Assembly (NCBI GenBank): GCA_027257055.1
Contig: JAPVLO010000133.1
Span: 8,171,501-8,235,500, forward strand
Reading direction: 5' to 3'
From: Cephalopachus bancanus
Taxonomy: Eukaryota > Chordata > Mammalia > Primates > Tarsiidae
Length of the DNA: 64,000 nucleotides
The notes below the pieces were generated by a model. The model saw nothing but the letters and a program-made list of their open reading frames with translations, was not told the DNA's origin and made no database searches. Below are positions 58,164-64,000 of the stretch, in pieces. The translations under genes and the position numbers were made by a program. The first letter of the stretch is position 1. Every line of letters starts with the position of its first letter.

Positions 58164-58322
58164 CTTCAGCAGTGCGTCCACGTAGACATTGTGCTGCGAC
58201 ATGATCTCCCTCACGTCCCACTTGACATTGGCCATCAGCAGCAGCATCTGTTCGTAATCAATGGCCTTCCCAGCAACAATCCAGTATATTGGCTTGCGCA
58301 GTTCACTGGCAGTTGAGACTGT
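58164..58322 (-). CDS. VPS50: VPS50 exon: [14 protein letters not shown] segment, GC donor
   Basis: A 159-base (53-codon), phase 0 exon at both ends. It encodes [54 protein letters not shown] recognise human VPS50 here, with WIVAGKAID where I recall WKIAGKAIS. The acceptor is TTTCAG at 58323-58328. The donor after the last AAG is GCAGGT, with GC in place of GT: joining AAG to GAA of the next exon is the only in-frame choice. The nearby GTGTTT would add four bases and break the frame. Confidence 0.96.
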
Positions 58323-58509
58323 CTGAAATGAATTCAGCAGAAATGAAAACAATTATGTTCTAAAAGCATCACAAACACAGAGAATATTTTGCCCTGTTCC
58401 TAGTATGCATCACATGTGAAAACTAAACACTATCAATTTGAGATTTAAATTATGAAAATTCTTCAAAATACGTGAAGGAGGGCAAAGGCCTCACACCAAA
58501 CATGATGCT

Positions 58510-58647
58510 GAGACATTCAATAAACTTGGAGCCACTGGTACTGCCACCACAAGGACATGAGTGCTCAGGAAGACTGGCGGGGACGTCAGTAAACTCGGAG
58601 CCACTGGCGCTGTCACCATAAGGACATGACCACTCCACCTGGGACAG
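58510..58647. repeat. 69-bp tandem duplication
   Basis: TAAACTTGGAGCCACTGG at 58521 and TAAACTCGGAGCCACTGG at 58590, with further matching text before and after (GACATTCAA / GACGTCAG; CACAAGGACATGA / CATAAGGACATGA). It is head-to-tail. Confidence 0.9.
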
Positions 58648-58971
58648 TCCCCTCGGCCCACTGCCCAGGGGGGCTCTTTCTAGAACACACCTGACACAGT
58701 GTGGTACCCTCAGCACACGACCTGCCCTGGCCCAGTCCAGCACCTTCTCAGCTTCAGCCCTCACTGCTGAGACAGGCAAGACCTCCAGGCTGCTCCCAGG
58801 TGCTGTGCCCTCATCTCCTAGGCTGCCCACGTCCCCCCTGTAGTGGGAACTCCTGCTGGCCTCTCCACAGGCCAGCTCAGCTCCCATATCACCTCCTCTA
58901 GGGTCTCTCCAGGTCACCTTCTCCCAGTTGCAGCCCCTCTAGTCAAGCACTTGCAAGCACAGGTTTTGGGG

Positions 58972-59259
58972 TTTTTTGTTTTTTTAAGAGATGGTGTCTC
59001 ACTCATCACCCAGGCTGGAGTGCAGTGGTGCACATAGCTCACTGCAGCCTCTGGCTCCTGGGCTCAAGCGATCCTACCTCTCAGTCACCTGAGTGACTGG
59101 GGCTATGGGTATGCACCACCACGTCCAGCTAATTTTCTTTTGAGAGATGAGGTCTCACTATGTTGCCTGGGCTGGTCCTGAACTCCTGGCCTCAAGCAAT
59201 CCTCCATCTTTGACTGCCCAAAGCTCTGAGATCACAGGTGTGAGCCACCATTCCTGTCC
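58972..59259 (-). mobile_element. AluJ-like element
   Basis: T-rich tail then GATGGTGTCTCACTCATCACC, CAGTGGTGCACATAGCTCAC, GTCCAGCTAATTTTCTTTTG, and an end GAGCCACCATTCCTGTCC. It lies in the same orientation as VPS50, inside an intron. Confidence 0.9.
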
Positions 59260-59483
59260 ATCAATACAGTTTTAATTGGCTCTCTCCCTCACTAGTCTAA
59301 AAGTCACATGAGGTGCTCAGTACGTATGTACTTGGCACAGGGAATCATGCATGAATAAACGTATACTGCATCTGGCACTCCTGTTTGGAGACTGACTTCC
59401 AGTAACACAAAAACCAAAACCCAAATATCTGTGTCAGGCCCATCTCGCAAACAGGTGAGATTACACCTAAGTCGATCTCCAAC

Positions 59484-59580
59484 CTGAGAATAGAACTGCT
59501 GCAGGAAGGGTTTCTTGACGGCAGGCATCACAGCATCCAGGTGGGGCTGCAGAGCTTCAAACTGCTCTGCCAGGAACACC
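59484..59580 (-). CDS. VPS50: VPS50 exon: [21 protein letters not shown] segment
   Basis: A 97-base exon. One base completes the Leu codon from the previous exon, then it encodes [20 protein letters not shown] and [12 protein letters not shown], ending in phase 0. It matches human apart from an Ala where I recall Phe after FE. The acceptor is TTCCCAG at 59581-59587 and the donor is GTTGGA (59483 downwards), which is a weak donor. The minisatellite described below starts only about 20 bases before the acceptor. Confidence 0.96.
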
Positions 59581-59589
59581 CTGGGAAAA

Positions 59590-59975
59590 AAGGACCTGCC
59601 ATGTAAACAGGCCTTGTAGACACCCCAGGGACACCTAGTCCACCATATAAACAAGGCATGTAGATACCCTGGAGACACACACCACACCTTGTAAACAAGC
59701 CATGTAGACACCCAGGGGACATACAACCCACCATGTAAACATGTCAAGTAGACCCCTTGGGGACACACAGCCCACTGTGTAAACAAACTGTGAAGACACC
59801 CTGGAGACACACAACCCACTGTGTAAACAAGTAGTGTAGACACCTGGAGACATACAACCCACCATGTAAACAAGCTGTGTACACACCCCGGTGACACACA
59901 GCCCACCCTGTAAACAAGCCCTGTAGATACCCTGGAGACACATAAATCACTGTGTAAACAAGTTGTGTAGTTTTC
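59590..59975. repeat. 44-bp minisatellite, about nine copies, in a VPS50 intron
   Basis: The phrase (G/A)TAAACA recurs at 59603, 59647, 59691, 59735, 59779, 59823, 59866, 59910 and 59954. The spacing is 44 bases except one of 43. Each copy continues with TGTAGACACCC-GGAGACACACA-like text and CCCACC/CCCACT. Copies differ at several sites, so the array is not brand new. It creates long overlapping frames on the - strand that are not genes. Confidence 0.95.
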
Positions 59976-60904
59976 AGCCAGTTGATATTTCTGTGTTAGT
60001 CACGTTTTTAGAACTCTGAACAACTTTAACAATTCATATCATTCTCCACTTGCGTGAACCATCTTTTGCTACCACTTGACATGTTCATGTCCTGTCTACA
60101 TGGTTATCAAGGCCAAGCTCATCACTGAATGGGGGTCCAGGTGAGAGAGTAGCCTCAGAGGCACTCCCAGGTTCCCACAAGGCCTAGTGTCAGACTGCCC
60201 TGCCTGTAGGACAGGACCCAACTGGCACAGCCGATGCGAAGGGGAACAGCCATGTGTCCTACAGGATATCACTCCTAGACCCCATCCAGTGATGCCCAGG
60301 GCCTGACTTCGCAGCTGCAGCCTCTGACACTTTCCGGGGTCACTGGAGCATACTCACAACAGGCAGCAGTGGCCCTCAGCCAGGCAAATAACGACCACAT
60401 GTGCAGGAGGTCTCACAGTGGGAAGCCTCAGCTGGCAGCAGCAGGACAGTCCCAGAACATACACTGTGTTTCTGGGCTTTGCGTTATGTGCACTGAAGCC
60501 AAGTCACACCGAACTACACTTTACAGAAGAAGTTACATGCTTCAATTCTATGAACACATTTGGAGATGTATAAAGGTCACAAAGGGACCTTGCTGGTGTC
60601 AAGAATCAACTTGATTTCAGATGAAATTGATGCCGCCATAGCTTCCCTGGGCTCATGATTCGTCAACAGAAAATATAAAGAACACCTCAGCACATTCAGT
60701 TCTCTGTAAGGCCTGCGGCTAAAGATCGGAATGAACAGACTCCACTTCCACTTCTCTAATTAGGCAGGTGTGAATATCGATGGCTAAACGACACTGGGAT
60801 CTACTTCTCAGATACAGAAGATTGCTGACAAGTGGCCTGCATGCAGCTACATATGACAGCCCAAAGCTTACTTTTATAAATTTTCCCAAATATCAACAAC
60901 TTAC
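59976..60904. other. VPS50 intron, unrecognised part
   Basis: No repeat family or gene recognised. It ends at the GTAAGT donor (60899-60904) of the upstream exon. Confidence 0.65.
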
Positions 60905-61053
60905 AGGGACTCCGTGGCCACCACTCTTTCCGCCAAGCCATACAACGTGTCCCCAGATGTCAAAACCACCAAGTGACTGAGGTGTGGGCTCGGGACCTTC
61001 TCCTTCCTTTCTTCTGCAGCCGTGAGTGTGGCCGTAGGATCCGCGGAGACTTC
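60905..61053 (-). CDS. VPS50: VPS50 exon: [19 protein letters not shown] segment
   Basis: A 149-base exon, entered in phase 0 and left in phase 2. It encodes [40 protein letters not shown] and [10 protein letters not shown]. The first 22 residues are polar and look like a disordered linker. From [19 protein letters not shown] the conserved syndetin C-terminal domain begins. The acceptor is TTTTCAG at 61054-61060 and the donor is GTAAGT. It joins to the next exon to read ESLVFLAEQF, as in human from memory. Confidence 0.95.
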
Positions 61054-62908
61054 CTGAAAACACAGCACACACAGCCTAAAGAGCAAATCTGCAGCGGCAA
61101 AGAACTACCGTGAAAATGCTCTAGGGCATTATCAACTACATCTAGGGCCAGTTCTTCCACTCCTGTGTTGCTTAGTGAGAATGATCCTCATCTGATCACC
61201 CAACTATGTGCCACCGTGTGTGCATGACCCAGAGTTTGCCAACACAAAGAACCTGGGAACTAACAGAAGTTCAGAGGCCACAGGGAGGTGTCCCTTGAGA
61301 ATCTGTACATGAGGGACATGAGACTGCCCCTTGCAAGAATGGAAATGGGAACCCCTTGAGACCAAGCTGGGAAGTCCAAAACCATGGGTGGCTTAACCAT
61401 CTCACTGAGGTAACCCTGGTATGATTGCCAGATGGCAGGACGAGCACATGGTAATAACTGGGCTAGAAGCTGCTGCGGCGTGCGCCACCTGAGGACAGAC
61501 TCCTGCTGAGAAGGAGGCCAGTGAGCACAGTGGAAGGGATGCCAGAACGCCAGAACATAGGGTGTGCAGCCCTGGCAACATCCAGGGAGAGTCCCCAATG
61601 TGGCACAAGTCATACGACAGTGGGCTGGCACAGTCTACCTGGAACTCAGGAAAGCACAGATGCCTACAAGTTGTCTCATCCTCATCACTATCTGCCCTTT
61701 GGGTGTCCTACTCCAGACAGGGTGCTGGGACAGAAGTTGCATGCACACCCGTGTTGCAAACACACAGACTACAAAGGGAGAGTGCAGGCTATGCTCCCTG
61801 GGTCCCGCACAGCAGGATGCACAGTGAAGCATGCATGTGACCTCCCTGGGCCTCTCTGTCGGGAGGATGTGTGTGTTCCCAGGACTCCGGGAGGAGGGCC
61901 AACAGCAGGCATCAGCAAGTACTCCAGGACCTCAAGGAGACATGCCCAGAAACCATACTTTCTCTGTGAAGCTAATGGGAGTACCATGCAGGAGATCACC
62001 CACCCTCCAGCTACTGATATGGCGGCTGCATTCAGTATCAGAGACTTGTAATATTGTTCCGAGGTGGGGAGGACCCTAGGCAGCATGGCCCGGCAGCCAA
62101 CACGGCCCCTGGGGTGGAAACACAGTGACAAGTCCAGAGCGCAGGCTGTGCTCCATCCCAGCAAAGCACACTCTGCAGGCTGAAGTGGGTAGGGCTGCAG
62201 GAGGGATGAGCAGCCTGTCATGGAGAGACTCCTGCACGAGCTACAGTCACCAGCACATGTCATAGCACAGAGGAGCCCCCTGCCAGGATGGCTAAGGAGA
62301 AACCTGGAGAGTCAGAGCCCAGGGCACGGCAGAGGCCCCTGAGCACCATCTTGCTCCCCTGGCACATCAGGAGGAAACAGGCCTGATCGGAACCTGCCAA
62401 CAGCTCGCACAGACTCACACCGGCCAGGAGCTCCACAGACTCACTTGGCAGAGTCACCACCAAACACACGCCTCCAGGCACATCACCAGGGAGGCAGCAC
62501 AGAGACAAAGCCATGGCTCTGAATTCACACAGGAACCAGTCACTGGGGTAGAAGAGGGAGGGGAGGGAGAGGGCAGCAAGAGAGGCACCAATGCAGCCTG
62601 AGGGGATAGTCACCAGAGTGACAGGGCCAACCACTCCCCTCCTTCCAGTGCCTCAGTTACACTGGTGTTGAAAAGGCCCAAGCATTCCCTCCCCTCCTCA
62701 GGGCCCCAACACAGGTGTTGGGTAGCCTCCCTAGGGCTACTTTATGGATTGGTTCTCAGGAGGCCACTTCACAAGGCTTTTACCGGGCTGCCTGCCTTTT
62801 TCCCCTGTGGACACTGGCATTTTAGGCATAAAAATTACGAGGATTATCTACATAAAGGCTGAAGTTCATGTTCTGGAAAATGCACTTATTGTGTACGTAA
62901 GGAGAAAA
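61054..62908. other. VPS50 intron, GC-rich unrecognised part
   Basis: No VPS50 exon or repeat family recognised. Frames of 120-176 codons between 61.3 and 62.6 kb occur on both strands over the same bases, as expected of GC-rich noncoding DNA. None shows a known domain. Confidence 0.55.
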
Positions 62909-62910
62909 GT

Positions 62911-63212
62911 TGGCCGGATATGGTGGCTCATACCTGTAACCCCAACATTTTGGGAGACTGAGGAGGGATGATTGCTTGAGCTCAAGTAGTTCTAGGCCAG
63001 CCTAGGCAACATAGCAAGTCCTCATCTCTACAAAATTTAAAAAACAATCAGCTGGGCATGGTGGTGCATACCTGTAGTCCAAGCTACTCAGGAGGCTGAG
63101 GTAAGCGGATCACCTAAGCCCAGGAGGTCAATGCCCCAGTGAGCCATGATTGTGCCCCTTGACTCTAGCATAGTCAACAGAGTCAGACTCTGACTCAGAA
63201 AAGGAAAAAAAA
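62911..63212 (+). mobile_element. AluJ-like element
   Basis: TTGGCCGGATATGGTGGCTC start, CATTTTGGGAGACTGAGGAG, linker AAAATTTAAAAAACAATCAG, right arm GTAGTCCAAGCTACTCAGGA and an A-rich tail. It is antisense to VPS50. Confidence 0.92.
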
Positions 63213-64000
63213 AGGCTCTCATACTGGGCTGGTGTTTCAGTTTCACCAGGACAAGAACAAAGGACATAATAACCCTTTGAAGACTCTGAGGCACAAAATC
63301 TGAATCCATCTTTATTATTCTCACATGAAAGGCACATGTTTAGCCTTTCCTGCCACCAGTCTACTACTCTAAGGAGAATCCTCACATACTTTTCTGGATG
63401 AATTAAAAGACATTTTTATTGTCAAAGATTGAAAGTGGGCCAAAGGTCCTAAAGTACACACTCAGGTAGCACCTCTGGAGGGATAAACCCTGGCACACAC
63501 ATGGGCACCACCCCAACACCAGATCCTGCATCTCCTGTGCTAGACCCGACCTAGACTGTTCTTCCACAGGTCAAGCAGGTTTCTTTAGTTACACTGAATT
63601 CCTACTTTAATGATATCAGGTGGCATTTTTAAGATCACCATAATTCCATTTTGCTTTTTATAGCTTAAATAAAAGTAATAATTAAAATATACAGAGAGAA
63701 AAAATAAAATTCCCAAAAAAGTATTTATTTTTAACTGACATGTAGGAGAAATATAAGAAAAAATATTACTTCTGTCAAGTTGGTGCCAGGTTGATCAGGC
63801 TATAAGTTATTTTAATTGCCAAAGAATGTTTCGAGTAGCAAGAAAGCAATAAAGATTCTCAAGCAACAGAGATGCAAATTAATGAAATGAAGAAAATGGA
63901 TACACCAGCTTAAAAAGCCCAGATCAAGGCCTAGTAAATGAGAAATGTATTTTTTAAAAATAAAACAAAACATAACAAAATGCTGTTGACTTGGTCACTT
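63213..64000. other. VPS50 intron, unrecognised AT-rich part
   Basis: No gene, exon or repeat family recognised. Confidence 0.55.

Larger units (their letters stand above)
58323..59483. other. VPS50 intron (1.2 kb)
   Basis: GTTGGA donor at 59483 and TTTCAG acceptor. It holds a 69-bp duplication and an AluJ. The 58.6-58.9 kb part is GC-rich. A 155-codon frame there (58450-58917, - strand) shows no known domain and includes the duplication, so I do not call it a gene. Confidence 0.7.
49385..64000 (-). other. VPS50: VPS50 gene, 3' half (syndetin locus)
   Basis: Gene-level entry. Six exons on the - strand join in frame into the C-terminal 278 residues of VPS50 (syndetin, CCDC132). Known role: VPS50 joins VPS51, VPS52 and VPS53 in the EARP complex, which tethers vesicles for recycling from endosomes to the plasma membrane. 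In neurons it also acts in dense-core vesicle sorting. The exons here encode the C-terminal syndetin domain. The human protein is about 964 residues, from memory, so roughly the last 30% is in this window. Upstream exons lie beyond 64000. The region 61054-64000 shows no further exon. Confidence 0.96.

Noticed and set aside
58450..58917. 155-codon - strand frame with an internal duplicated unit
   Set aside because: It contains the 69-bp tandem duplication, has no known domain and lies within a VPS50 intron.
59304..59906. 200-codon frame on the - strand with repeated Cys/Gly-rich units
   Set aside because: It joins a VPS50 exon to the 44-bp minisatellite in its intron. A canonical acceptor lies at the boundary, and the repeated units come from the noncoding array.
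61260..62634. Frames of 123-176 codons on both strands
   Set aside because: Both strands are open over the same bases, with a composition effect and no conserved motif or splice structure. This is a VPS50 intron.
1..64000. Search for a novel defence, mobile or regulatory system (CRISPR-like arrays, operons, toxin genes)
   Set aside because: The only regular arrays are microsatellites, minisatellites and tandem duplications. Gene content is two known vertebrate genes and retroelements.

Overview
The window is mammalian, and very probably primate, nuclear DNA. It shows short exons separated by long introns with GT-AG boundaries, abundant LINE-1, MIR and MaLR fragments, long (CA)n tracts, and many dimeric Alu elements joined by an A-rich linker, which are a primate feature. 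Six Alu copies share differences from the classic AluJ/S consensus as I remember it, and the CALCR residues differ at scattered sites from human as I remember it. A non-anthropoid primate (tarsier- or strepsirrhine-like) fits, but the species is an inference. No bacterial, plasmid, CRISPR or phage content is visible.

Two protein-coding genes meet tail to tail. On the + strand, positions 1 to about 18,460 hold the 3' half of CALCR, the calcitonin receptor, a class B GPCR. Six coding exons (4431-4584, 8580-8640, 8720-8786, 11155-11373, 12623-12664, 16957-17190) join in frame to 258 codons plus stop, covering TM3 to the C-terminal tail. On the - strand, six exons of VPS50 (syndetin, CCDC132) run from 61053 down to the stop at 49948. 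They join in frame to 278 codons plus stop, the C-terminal part of the EARP tethering-complex subunit. The CALCR/VPS50 neighbourhood matches the arrangement on human 7q21.

The roughly 31 kb between the genes is a repeat graveyard. From left to right it holds an ERV class II solo LTR (20628-21511, 6-bp target duplication), an antisense MaLR LTR, an old L1 broken by a MER2-type DNA transposon that itself carries an Alu, and a 5'-truncated younger L1. Next come lineage-type Alus and a long sense L1/HAL1 (about 28.9-35.2 kb) with an antisense L1 inserted at 30696-32060 and an Alu in its 3' end. After that lie a TIR element, more Alus (one with an 18-bp perfect target-site duplication), MIR and MER5A fossils, and a sense-antisense-sense L1 mosaic at 41.8-44.4 kb. 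The stretch 44.4-49.4 kb is mostly unrecognised.

The most interesting points are splice related. One VPS50 intron has a GC donor. A (TG)n microsatellite crowds one VPS50 acceptor and a nine-copy 44-bp minisatellite abuts another. CALCR also has a frame-preserving 42-bp TM7 exon. I found no convincing undescribed gene system. Most open frames in the window are chance or repeat-derived.
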